From the NCBI GenBank assembly GCA_021399435.1, contig JAJTUP010000031.1, positions 744,001 to 808,000 on the forward strand: DNA of 64,000 bases, read 5' to 3'. How positions within the stretch are numbered: position 1 is the stretch's first letter; every line of letters starts with the position of its first letter. Made by a program: the position numbers and the translations under genes. This stretch comes from Diaporthe sp. PMI_573. Its lineage: Eukaryota > Ascomycota > Sordariomycetes > Diaporthales > Diaporthaceae. Positions 1 to 8,335 of this stretch are shown piece by piece. The notes beneath the pieces are model-generated. The model was not told the origin of the DNA, searched no databases, and saw only the letters and a list, made by a program, of their open reading frames with translations.

Positions 1-972
1 AAAAAGACCCCTTCTACGCCTCCTAGAACTTTTAAATCGGCCCTACCAGTTACGCCCCTCAAGGGCTTGTCTTTAACTTTCCCGGGGTCCCGGCCCCCTC
101 GAGTCAAAACTCTAGACAGAAAGGCCCGCGACAACGGTAAGTAGCTGTCTTTTAATTGCCCACACAAATATGCCTATCATGCCTGCTGTATTTCTTTAGA
201 AACATTCCGCGAGCTACTGGCTAAAGGTGCTATGTTGTACTCTGCCCTCCTAAAAAGCAGTCTTGTTGATGTTTCAATGACTAGACTGCCAATTCTTTAG
301 GCGTCAAGAAGCCCTCGCCCATCTGCCGAGCAAGGCCAGGCGAGGACGGACCGCGACGACTACAAATTGACCGAAGAGCCGAAAGGGAACTCGTAGAAAC
401 AGCTAGAGCGGCACTCGTTCCCGTAATTGCCGTTTCGCCCCCTCTAGGACCAGCTCCTGCGGATATAGCGTGTCTACAAATCACGTTGTCCCAAGGTGCC
501 TACGATTTGGTCTAGGTGATCTTTGATCCTGGGCGTGATAGAACCCCTGGGCGTATCTGGTGGTCTCAAATACGCAATTTATTTGACGAAATCGGGTTCG
601 AGGAGTTAGATGCTGGCGGAGGCAGGTGGCAACCGGGTTAAGTTTTCCGGGACACCCAAGTAAGTTATATGCCAAAGCGCTCTTTGAGTAGCGCCAAGTT
701 TATAGGCTGATGGAGATGCCCTCTACCATCACAAAGCCCTCTCTAAACACCACAAGGAATGCTCGAGACTCACAAAAGTTTCTTCAGGGAATTGCGGAGA
801 ATATTTCAAATCACAGGCCTCATGGGAACCTTAACAATGTGTCGTTGGCTTATCTTACCGCAAGAACATGGTTGTGTGGAATGAACGGCTTTAGAAAGTA
901 CGGGTGGGATTTCGACAAGTTCAGATTAGCGGGCACTTAGGCTGCGCTATTCTATACGTATTAAGACTGTGA
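1..972 (+). pseudogene. Spliced gene of unknown family, RIP-inactivated, 5' end outside window
   Basis: I do not recognise the family. Frame 1 opens at base 1 and runs to a GTAAGT donor. Removing 137..199 (63 nt, ends TTCTTTAG) keeps the frame open into residues ETFRELLAKG. A weaker intron, 226..300, leads into a long open stretch containing QIDRRAERELVETARAALVP. A third intron, 660..705 (GTAAGT to TATAG, 46 nt), leads into residues ADGDALYHHKALSKHHK. The joined frame is broken at 513-515 (TAG), 639-641 (TAA), 832-834 (TAA) and 892-894 (TAG), all explicable as CAG or CAA changed to TAG or TAA, and closes at a TGA at 970-972. Splice junctions that keep one frame open argue for a real former gene. 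The product is mixed charged and hydrophobic, with no membrane segment or motif I can name. The middle intron has a poor donor (GTGCTA) and is the least certain. Confidence 0.5.
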
Positions 973-1690
973 CTGTTCTAGCAAAAAATAGAATCCAGTC
1001 TACGCAGCTGGATTATAGAATTTATTGTTTAATAAACGCGATGTGTAGTTCTTTACTATAATCTCTTTTCTGGATAGTAGTTTATGCGTGATCTTTATAG
1101 TTATTATCCTAAGACGCTGGGGTAAGAATTAGTGGAATAAAAGAAGCAGGTCCGTATAAACGAACCATGGACCTAGTACATATAAACGTGCCACAATATA
1201 ACACAATTCAAGACAATCAGCTTTGGAAGCTTGCCGAACCTGGGGTGTGGTTATAGGAGTACTTTATGTGTATAAACCCTGAACATGCCCCCTCAGTCAT
1301 ACTGGTTCTTGACACTGCGACTTCTCTAGGGGCATGCTGCTCAATTGATTGTTTATTCTGCGCTCGCCTTTCCTCACTTCAGAACAGGGCTGATTTCGTT
1401 CTCCAGTCCAGATTGTACTATGATGAATAGGTAGTGCTTATGGATTTAACAGGCATGTCACACTTATCATTGCCACATTCCAACACGTTAAGTATCCCCG
1501 CCAGGGTCTCCGTTTTTGTTACATCACCTGACATGAGGTTGACTTAAGAAGGACGTTTTCTTGGTTGCCTTGCGAGCGATTACAGTGGCGAGTTGGTCCC
1601 GATTCGACAGTTCGCATAGACTACGGGTTCTAGCATGCCCCGACGCTCTAATAATTGCAAGTTTCATTTCTTGTCCCCTGATTAACTGGT
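973..1690. other. Intergenic, no gene seen
   Basis: AT-rich up to about 1300, then mixed composition. I see no convincing ORF on either strand. A small hairpin (AATCCAG with CTGGATT, near 990-1015) is the only structure. The right part is the 3' flank of the minus-strand DsbA-family gene and should hold its polyadenylation signals, which I cannot pinpoint. Confidence 0.5.
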
Positions 1691-2359
1691 TTACAATACC
1701 GCTGGCAGCATCTTCTCCAACACAGAGAAGACAGTTTCCGGACCTTTGTAGAGGGCTTTGCCATCGACGACTTGGGCTGGAGCACCGCTCTTGGAAATGA
1801 CGACGAGTTGTGGAACGCCCCGGATGCCCAACTTTCCGAAGTCACGTTTCGTGTGCTCAATACGCTCCAACGCCCGAGCTTTGAGCGCCTCGTCACTTGC
1901 CAGTTTCTTCTCGAAGTCGGACTGGTCCAGACCAAGCTCAAGCGTAGCGGCCACCTTTGCGACCTCGCTCGGTTTCGAAGTGTCCCGGCCTTCCACGTAG
2001 CGGGCAATCTGAAGCTGATGGAGGAGGCGTGGTTCCAGGGCTCGGTCGATCTCGGAGACGGCGACAAGCGCCAGCGTTGTGGCCCAAGAGTCAAAAATGC
2101 CGTCCGGAGCAAGCAGGACGTTATTGTGGTATTCTTGGGTAAAGCGCTGCCCGGTCAATTGCTGTATGTTCTGGTCGTTGCGCCAGGCATGGTCCGCCAT
2201 CGATGAGACGGGAAGGCCCCTGCCCGTGAACAAGCCCGAGGGCCGCATGTGTAGTATATTTCCGTATCGCGTGGAAAGGCCTTTAAGGGCTGGTGCGCTT
2301 GCATAGCACCAGCCGCAGAGTGGGTCGAAAAAGTAGTGTAGCTCAAAGGAGTTCGCCAT
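1691..2359 (-). CDS. DsbA-family thioredoxin-fold protein (bacterial-type, COG3531-like)
   Basis: Predicted 222-residue soluble thiol-disulfide oxidoreductase of the DsbA/thioredoxin fold. The N-terminus enters the first strand directly (ELHYFFDP) and carries the redox motif C15-G-W-C18; the conserved cis-proline loop is GVP (P183) before a beta strand. A helical insertion lies between. The length matches bacterial cytosolic DsbA-like proteins. There is no signal peptide when translation starts at 2359. The frame is open upstream for 68 more codons, but that extension is low-complexity and does not match the fold, so I chose the Met that opens the domain; its context has A at -3. The gene has no intron, no in-frame stop and no RIP damage, and is more GC-rich than the transposon DNA nearby. 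It is divergent from a LysR-type fragment 272 bp away, an arrangement typical of bacteria, which suggests horizontal acquisition. The substrate is unknown. Confidence 0.85.
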   Translation of the reverse strand: MANSFELHYFFDPLCGWCYASAPALKGLSTRYGNILHMRPSGLFTGRGLPVSSMADHAWRNDQNIQQLTGQRFTQEYHNNVLLAPDGIFDSWATTLALVAVSEIDRALEPRLLHQLQIARYVEGRDTSKPSEVAKVAATLELGLDQSDFEKKLASDEALKARALERIEHTKRDFGKLGIRGVPQLVVISKSGAPAQVVDGKALYKGPETVFSVLEKMLPAVL

Positions 2360-2525
2360 ATTGATGTGCGTTGCTGAAGAGATATTGCTGGTGCGAGAAA
2401 CAGAGACGAGCTTTCCCTGGGTGACCGTTTCGCGACGACGAAGTTTATATGTTGAAAATGATCTCCCTAACGAAAGCGTAGAGATGTAACCAGAGCATAG
2501 AGAGGAGCTCTTCCACAGGTGCCCT

Positions 2526-2533
2526 CTTATATA
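2526..2533 (-). promoter_or_regulatory. TATA box candidate for the DsbA-family gene
   Basis: Read on the minus strand this is TATATAAG followed by a G-rich stretch, about 170 bp upstream of the chosen ATG. That is a plausible distance for a fungal core promoter with a 5' UTR of roughly 130-150 nt. If the gene came from bacteria, it would be a promoter acquired or evolved after transfer. Inference from motif and position only. Confidence 0.4.
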
Positions 2534-2631
2534 GATAAACATCCGCAGGCCAGGAAAGTGCACCGACTCATATGTGGGTGCAATGTATGTAGGAGGTAAT
2601 TACGCAAGCCACTGGGGCTCCGAATGGACAA

Positions 2632-2778
2632 ATGATGGATCCCGCGACGGGAGCTCAGGTGTTGGTGAAGGTCGTAGAAGTGTGGGGTGCTTCAAAAACG
2701 GCAGAGGAACTGGGCATGTCGCACGCGATGGCCTCTCGTTACATTGCATCGATGGATAAATGGTCAGGAGCTTGGTAA
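2632..2778 (+). pseudogene. LysR-type regulator, N-terminal HTH fragment only
   Basis: A 48-codon ORF beginning ATG ATG. It reads as the N-terminal winged helix-turn-helix (HTH_1) of a bacterial LysR-type transcriptional regulator. The first helix is VLVKVVEVWGASKTAEELG; the recognition segment MSHAMASRYIASMDKWSGA matches the LysR pattern of an aliphatic helix, a G-M-S turn, then a xxxSRxIxxxE-like recognition helix. A full LysR protein is about 300 residues; here TAA follows directly after GAW, where the family normally continues into an arginine/leucine-rich linker. Another frame just downstream contains TRLRLIHRR, perhaps a remnant of that linker after a small insertion or deletion. It lies divergent from the DsbA-family gene, as LysR regulators usually sit relative to their targets in bacteria. 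LysR proteins are essentially bacterial, so this supports transfer of a bacterial gene pair with decay of the regulator. It could be expressed as a peptide, but I regard it as a relic. Confidence 0.6.
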
Positions 2779-3280
2779 TCAACCTAGGCCAAGAAATGAT
2801 TCGTATGACTCGACTCCGACTCATTCACCGGCGAATGGCCGCAAACACCGACAGGACCCACGGCAGCGCGCGGGAGCCCTTGCGGAGGCGCGCGCTATGT
2901 AAGTACTTTTCAGCCTTCTCCTAGCGTTAGCTCAAGGTCACGACCGACCTGCGGCATCCGGACCAATCTGTCGAACTGGTGCACGACCGCACCGATCAGT
3001 CCTTAATGAAGCGAAACGAAGCACCTCGGACGCTGCCCGTCAGGACTGTATGCTACGCCGGAACACGCTCATCGTAAAAATAATAGGTAGGCTAGACTCA
3101 CCAGAGCATGTCGGCGGCGAGGAGTGGATCCCGCATCTCGGTTGCCGCCAAAGGCTCTAACGCCCTCAGCGCAAGCATCTCTCGGAATCATGGTGCAACC
3201 ACGATTTCAAAGATGTCAGTTCGAGGGCTGACATCTCTGTTTAATGATGGATTGTAAAGTTATTAAAAGGAAGTCTAAGA
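2779..3280. other. GC-rich spacer, possible decayed remainder of transferred segment
   Basis: Higher in GC than the transposon nest and without obvious RIP. No ORF has recognisable homology. A short open stretch on the plus strand (about 2940-3078) reads as ordinary protein-like sequence, but I cannot assign it. A perfect 9-bp stem (AGATGTCAG / CTGACATCT, loop of 8) occupies 3211-3236 with no T-tract after it. Confidence 0.4.
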
Positions 3281-3557
3281 CTACTGTAAAAGCACATGCA
3301 CAACAAGAGAGTAAATTTTCTCATGAATGCTTCCCTGGATCCTGTGATTCCATCGAAGGCTTGCCCTGAGCCAGCCCCGGGCGGCGTTCATTGTGGGCTC
3401 ATAGAAGTAGTACCAACCTATGGTTACTGCAAACGTTATGGTGGTCAGTGGTATTGAGACACCAATCCACCGTTCAAGTGCCAGACCGGAATATGACGTA
3501 TAGTAGTAGTCTGTTGGGCCATCCCCGTCTCGCTGGTACTTGACGACATCAGTGCAC
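3281..3557 (-). CDS. Terminal exon of a single-pass membrane protein, upstream exons missing
   Basis: On the minus strand a pyrimidine-rich acceptor (TTCTTATAG) precedes an open exon of 91 codons ending in TAG at 3281-3283. The exon enters in phase (one base carried from the previous exon). It begins CTDVVKYQRDGDGP and contains one hydrophobic helix, about residues 31-52 (from WIGVSIPLTTI to GWYYFYEP), followed by a basic, aromatic tail. Beyond the acceptor the DNA becomes AT-rich, with a possible branch site (CTGAC), and after about 200 bp the pogo element begins; no upstream exon is visible. I read it as the 3' end of a host gene severed by transposon-linked rearrangement. I do not recognise the family. 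No RIP-type stops are present, so the loss is recent or the sequence is single copy. Confidence 0.45.
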
Positions 3558-3757
3558 CTATAAGAAGACGAGTAAACTAAATAAATAAGTCAGATACTAA
3601 AGCATTACCTAAAGGTATTTACTAATAACAACCTATAGAACTAGCCAAATTTACTACATACTACGTTTTTTATATATAATTTAGCCCAAAACGCAACTAT
3701 TAGCAAAACACCATTTATAGCACACTATAAATACAAGCCATCCTTTTATATATGTTA

Positions 3758-4265
3758 AACGGAAACGCTCGTGTGGGCGCTGCACGTAAGGAGTTACCCT
3801 AGACTTGGCACTGGATTTTCTCTAAGTGCCTATGGGGCGTGCGCGCCGAAAGATGAGTTTGGTGGCCGTGAGTCGATTTTTTGGGCTGTTGTAAGACCCT
3901 AACTTCGTACCTCTGCATTCCCCTTATTTCTTATCCAAAAAGTCTGTAACTTAGTTCATTAGATAGCCTGATTTCTAAAGTTTATTTGTATTTAGTTTGG
4001 TTACTGTCAGAGTTAGGGTTGGCTGGTTATTATAACCTGAAGATAGTGGGTCTGAAGGGCGAATTTTCCGGCCTCGCCATTCTTGCACCAGAGCCAACCC
4101 ACGCGTGCCCGCGGGTGAGACGATGTCGGAGGGACTGTGAGGAGGGCTGACAGAAGCCCACTCAAATTCAATACAAAGTTGTCCAGACCATTCTCAACCG
4201 TCCCAATTCGCCTCAGGCACCCTACTGCGACCCTGCCGATGAAACCTATTGCTGAAGGCACAATC
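3758..4265 (+). repeat. Left terminal inverted repeat of pogo element
   Basis: About 500 bp that reappears in reverse complement at 5295-5828. It starts AACGGAAACGCTCG and ends near the GGCACAATCCTTCAG block. It contains no gene; an apparent 82-residue minus-strand ORF here is fortuitous. Confidence 0.7.
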
Positions 4266-4289
4266 CTTCAGACTTTATATACTTATTAA

Positions 4290-4930
4290 AGTATTAAATT
4301 TATTTAAGACTAGTCTTATTATCTATTTACCCATTTAGAGTAGGCTTAACTATCCAGCTTAATAAGAAGACTAATTTTATTGTTTAGTTAGCAAGATAGT
4401 AGACGCCTTGCACAATGACAAACGGTAAAATATACCAGCCCTTTACATTAATACATTTAATGACTATTGCTTATTTACGGTTTCCAGGCTATACAAATTT
4501 AGCCTTTTCATAGCAATTAAAACATATAATAACTATTAATGCAGTTATTATATCTATTATAAAGCTAGTTTTCTTAAAATTATATAGGTCGTTGTCTATA
4601 ATCCCATACTTAGCCATTATATTATAGAGTAGCCAGAACTAGTTCCTAATAACCTTTGGATCTTTACAGAAGGCCTTTTAGTAGTTATAAGGCCAATTAA
4701 ACTTAGTCTTTAAACTAGGTTATATATCTACAAAGTATCAAGCCTAGTACTTGCCCACAAGCTTGTCATTACGCGATACTAGTAAGAAGTTGGCTATATT
4801 TTTTATACTAGAAAGTCATAGTAGAAATCCGCAAATATCTTAATTAATAATATATTTAATAAGTATTTACTTTTTAATTAGATTGAGTTTATAGCTATTG
4901 TTGAACGAAATAGCCGCTACACTAGAAATA
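4290..4930 (-). pseudogene. pogo/Fot1 transposase remnant (DDE_1 superfamily)
   Basis: Minus-strand translation with many stops still shows the Fot1/pogo order. A CENP-B-type HTH segment reads near IANFLLVSRNDKLVGKY; then comes the start of the DDE domain, IMAKYGIIDNDLYNF, matching the family's AKYGI-x-D-x-DIYNFDETGF with the catalytic aspartate region altered (the DET position reads KKT). After that comes PGNRKY, then WYILPFVIVQGVYYLAN, then NGWIDNKTSLKW (stops read as W or Q). The protein breaks off at YFNKYIKS, just before the LLILDGHxSH motif expected in the family, where the left TIR takes over. Catalytic motifs are lost, so it is inactive. The identification rests on motif order from knowledge of the family, not on a search. 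Confidence 0.7.
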
Positions 4931-5294
4931 ACCACTAAAAGCAACATGCTGCTCTTGGCAGCTACTCCAGAGAGCTTATATTTTTAGGTGTCAACGTCAC
5001 CTGTTCTATACCCCTTCTCAAGCGTTATTCCAGTGAGCCCAGATGCTGGAAATAAGCTTGTTAACCCAAGTGCACTGAAAAGTGCTGTGAGTTGCTAGCT
5101 AACTCACTGTGAGACTAAGCTCACAAACAGATGGTTGTTTCTGTTCATTCTGATATTGTTCAGAAGCTAGGTTCTCTCGCCCGACTGGTAGCTGCGGGGT
5201 CTCGGATACTGCTGCAAGAAACAAAGGTGTGGGCGGGGGTCGAACTTAGGGGCTTTGCGTGTAACACGCAAGGAGCAAGGACTCATAACCTGTT

Positions 5295-5828
5295 TGAAGG
5301 TTGGTGGATTGAATGGTCAGGTAGCAGTAGGGTGTACTGGAGGTCTTGGTGGGACGCTTGAGAATGGTTTGGACAACTTTGCATTGAATTTGAGTGGGCT
5401 TCTATCAGCCCTCCTCACAGTCCCTCCGACATCGTCTCAACCCTGGGCACGCTGTGGTTGGCTCTGGTGCGCAGATAGGGAGGCCGGAAAATTCGGCCCT
5501 CGGACCCACTATCTTTGGCTTTAAATAACCATCCAACCCTAACCCTGACAGTAACCAAACTAAATACAGATAAACTTCAGAAATCAGGCTATCTAACAAA
5601 CTAGGTTACATGCTTTTTGGGTAAGAAATAAGGGGAATGCAGAGGTTCGAAATTAGGGTCTTACAATAGCCCAAAAAATCGACTCACGGCCACCAAACTC
5701 ATCTTTCGGCGCACACGCCCCATAGGCACTTAGAGAAAATCCAGTGCCAAGTCTAGGGTAACTCCTTACGTGCATTCTAGGGTAACTCCTTACGTGAAGT
5801 GCCCACGCTGAATTCGAGCGTTTCCGTT
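5295..5828 (-). repeat. Right terminal inverted repeat of pogo element
   Basis: Reverse-complement partner of the left TIR. Near the outer end a short motif (TAGGGTAACTCCTTACGTG) is duplicated in tandem, a difference from the left copy. ORFs of 64-89 codons within it on both strands reflect the inverted repeat, not genes. Confidence 0.7.
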
Positions 5829-5849
5829 TAACAGAATTAGTATACCTAT

Positions 5850-7763
5850 TAGTATAATAGGAGCTAGTAGAAGTGTTCGCTTAGGGCCATAATAGTACCC
5901 TCTTGCCCTAGGTATCCCAAAACCATAGCATTATACATCCTTTAGATGATCTTTATATGTAAGAGGTCAGCCTCTAGTTATTAAGGGTCAGCTCTTTTAT
6001 ATTCTTCCTCCCTTAAAATAGGGGTGCTAAGAATCCAGAGTTTTTTATAAACACAAAGGCATCCTTATTAGTCAATCCGGTATTTGTTAATCTAGACCCG
6101 GAATATAAGTTTCAGGTCAAGTTCTCTATCCCCCTATTAGACTACCCTATAGATAGCTTAATATCCCGGATCTCCTCCCATAGCCTTCGACCATAGCTAT
6201 TATAGTTCCGCCTCCTTAAAGACTACCAGTACTCTCAAGTTAGCATCCTCAGAGGTTTCGTCTATTACCTGTATACTACTAAGACACCATTGCCCTAAAG
6301 CTGATTCCAGTATTAGCTAGGCGTTTCTTGCCTCTTCATTACTAGAGTTCAGGTAATCCTATTTCCTCCTAGATAATACATTAGGAACTATAGTATCCTT
6401 CCCAGGGCAGTAGACCAAGTCAAACACAAATTCATTAAAGAGTTCCACATACCAGGCTTGTCTTTCTAATAACTACTATTTAATCATAAATCGCTCAAGG
6501 TTCTTATAGTCTAAGAGGATTATAAACCTATCCATACTTTTAAGCTCGGCTCTCCATCATTACAAGCAGTCTACAATTACCAGCATCTCTTTATCAGCAA
6601 TTAGGTAGTTTCGCTCAGCAGCTAAGAGTTTCCTCAAGTAGAATACAACTGGCCTCAGTACGCTATTAATCTCGTAAGACAGCACGCCACCCAGCCCCCA
6701 TCTACTATAGTCTACCTCTAGAAAGGTTCTTTTATCTGGATCCCACTATATTAGGACCAGAGCTTAGATAAACGAGTCTTTTAGTACCTAGAATACTACC
6801 TGGTACTCCTCCTTCTATTCAAATAGTATTCCCTTCCTAATTAATACTATTAACAGCCCAGCCTTCATAGAGTAGTCCTTAATAAACTGTGGGTTTGGTG
6901 ACCGTTGAAGGGACCGCATGCCCGGCCCGGCTGTGGCCAATTAGAAGGGCCGGTCTGGCTTAGTTAGCAGAAGGGCTGGCTACTATACTAAGTGTTTCGG
7001 CGCCCATGATGGCGATAGCTTCTTTCTTCCTTCTGTAGCAAGAATCGAACCCGTACCCAGAATAGTACGGTGGTTTCTTTTGCTCGCCCTATTTGTATAT
7101 ACAAAGACCCCTGACCTGCGGCATCAGGGCCGTACTAATATAAACATTTAGTAGAAGTTTACAAAGCCTAGGAAGCTTCTTACCCCCTTCTATAAGGTAG
7201 GTACCTTCTATTTTCTAATTATGTTAATCTTTTTAGGGTCTAGTATAATACCCACTCTAGCCATAATAATAAACCCAAGGTACTTTACCTTTTTCTATAC
7301 AAACTCGCTCTTATTTAGGTCTAAATATAGGCCGTTTTTGCCATTTTCTTGAGAACCTCTTAGACCTTTTCTATATAATGCTCCCATATTCTGTCTGTAT
7401 AGATTAGGACATTATCTATATATACTAAGCAATACTTATCTAGAAGGTCCTATAGGATAGTATTAATATATCGTTAAAAGGTAGCTAGCGCTCTATAAAG
7501 GCTAAAAAGCATAATAAGCTACTTAAAAAGCCTATAGCATATGCGGAAGGGCATCTTCTACTTATGCCCTGAAGCTATCCAGACTTTATAGAAGGCTTGT
7601 ACTACATCTACCTTGGTAAACTACTTGGCTTTTGTCAAATTTTGTAAGGTTTTCAATATAAGCAGCAAGGGGTAGCAGTCTACCCTTGTAATTACGTTAA
7701 GCACACAGTAGTTATAGCAAAACCACAAGCCACCCCCTAGTTTCCATACAAATATAATGGGAG
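5850..7763 (-). pseudogene. gypsy 1 pol, 3' part: RT, RNase H, start of integrase
   Basis: Minus-strand remnants read in order. RT: CYPLLLILKT, KVDVVQAFYKVWI, then LVYIDNVLIYTD near 7410, where the family has YxDD; the second aspartate is now asparagine. The connection domain is LGFVNFY, then FIKDYS. RNase H: FLEVDYSRWGLGGVLS, then AAERNYLIADKEMLVIVDC, matching the gypsy DASDxAxGAVLSQ and ERNYxIxDKELLAI motifs. The integrase H2C2 zinc finger region ends at TIMALSEHFY. Many TAG and TAA codons, all RIP-type. Non-functional. Confidence 0.75.
6888..7139. mobile_element. 252-bp non-autonomous insertion with 6-bp target duplication
   Basis: The gypsy 1 RT/RNase H frame is interrupted by 252 bp of much higher GC. 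ATAAAC is present on both sides (6882-6887 and 7140-7145), duplicating the codons for Phe-Ile, so this is a transposition footprint. Read on the minus strand the insert contains GGGTACGGGTTCGATTCTTG, which includes a perfect tRNA-type B box (GGTTCGATTC), suggesting a tRNA-derived SINE. The T-stem pairs poorly, no clear A box or poly-A tail is seen, and other kinds of small non-autonomous elements are possible. It seems less mutated than its host. Confidence 0.55.
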
Positions 7764-7768
7764 CCCTA

Positions 7769-8261
7769 TGTAATGATTACATTAAACCTTTGTGGGGTTC
7801 AGTAGGTAACCTGTAGGGTTTATGTTAGCAATACGGCGTAGAGGTGATACTTGACTGTGTAGTGTAAGATATGATGATTCTTTGAGTATGATCACTAGCT
7901 GGGAGGCTATCTAGTTGTTGGACTGAATATTTAGATTGACGACTAGAGAGTCTGTTCTATGAAAGCTATCTACTATAGTAATAATTATATCCTTATATGT
8001 CTTGATTCTTTATCCGTTATTTAATGATAAACTGTATAGACCGCTTGTTGACTAGTACGGTCTAGCCTTGTAGTTATCTAGACCGTTTGTTGGTTTTATT
8101 GGTCTATCCTGGTCAGTGGGTTTCTAACCCTAACCCTGGCCTTAGCATGCTTTGCTGACTTTGCCCTTAAGTACCTGCAGGGTTGCGTTATGGTATCTAG
8201 TTCTAATTGCCGGGGTTATTAAAATGGGTCCCTTAGGTGCTATATCTATTAGTTTATAATA
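7769..8261 (-). repeat. 3' LTR of gypsy element 2
   Basis: 493 bp, starting TGTAATGATTAC on the plus strand. The terminal CA is changed to TA here, in contrast to the intact CA of the partner LTR. Contains a CTAACCCTAACCCT block that is part of the LTR, not a telomere. Confidence 0.85.
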
Positions 8262-8335
8262 TTATCTTCCTCCTTGTGTCCTTTGTCTTTAAAGGTTTCC
8301 TTGTAAGTTTTCCGCATATTGTTTGTGTTTTGATT

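Larger units (their letters stand above)
3758..5828. mobile_element. pogo/Fot1-type DNA transposon derivative with ~500-bp TIRs
   Basis: The ends are mirror images: AACGGAAACGCTCG at the left and CGAGCGTTTCCGTT at the right, each flanked by T-TA-A, consistent with the TA target duplication of Tc1/mariner-pogo elements. The inverted repeats are unusually long, roughly 3758-4265 and 5295-5828, with shared features such as GTAAGGAGTTACCCTAGACT and the TTAGGGTTGG block. Between them lies a decayed minus-strand transposase. Other copies of the terminal repeat occur at 44955-45563 and at 46224-46262 plus 54025-54580. The element is a deletion derivative: the transposase is cut off where the left TIR begins. 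Confidence 0.7.

Noticed and set aside
1648..2346. Several ORFs of 60-154 codons on both strands over the DsbA-family gene
   Set aside because: Shadows of one GC-rich gene; only the minus frame 1691-2359 has family motifs.
2360..2563. 68-codon N-terminal extension of the DsbA-family gene
   Set aside because: Does not resemble the fold or a clear targeting peptide and overlaps the likely promoter, so I start at 2359. A mitochondrial presequence cannot be fully excluded because it is Arg/Ser-rich.
2591..2597. Perfect Shine-Dalgarno-like AGGAGGT upstream of the LysR fragment
   Set aside because: It is about 34 nt from the ATG, too far for a bacterial ribosome binding site, and has no meaning in a fungus. 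Probably chance or a displaced relic.
3755..3758. piggyBac-type TTAA target site
   Set aside because: The ends are flanked by TTAA, but the transposase remnant is clearly pogo/Fot1, which duplicates TA; TTAA is explained by T-TA-A.
8127..8145. Telomere-like CTAACCCTAACCCT
   Set aside because: Only two units, and the same block lies in the LTRs at about 15358 and 59660 and, separately, in the pogo terminal repeat near 5535. Part of the repeats, not a telomere.
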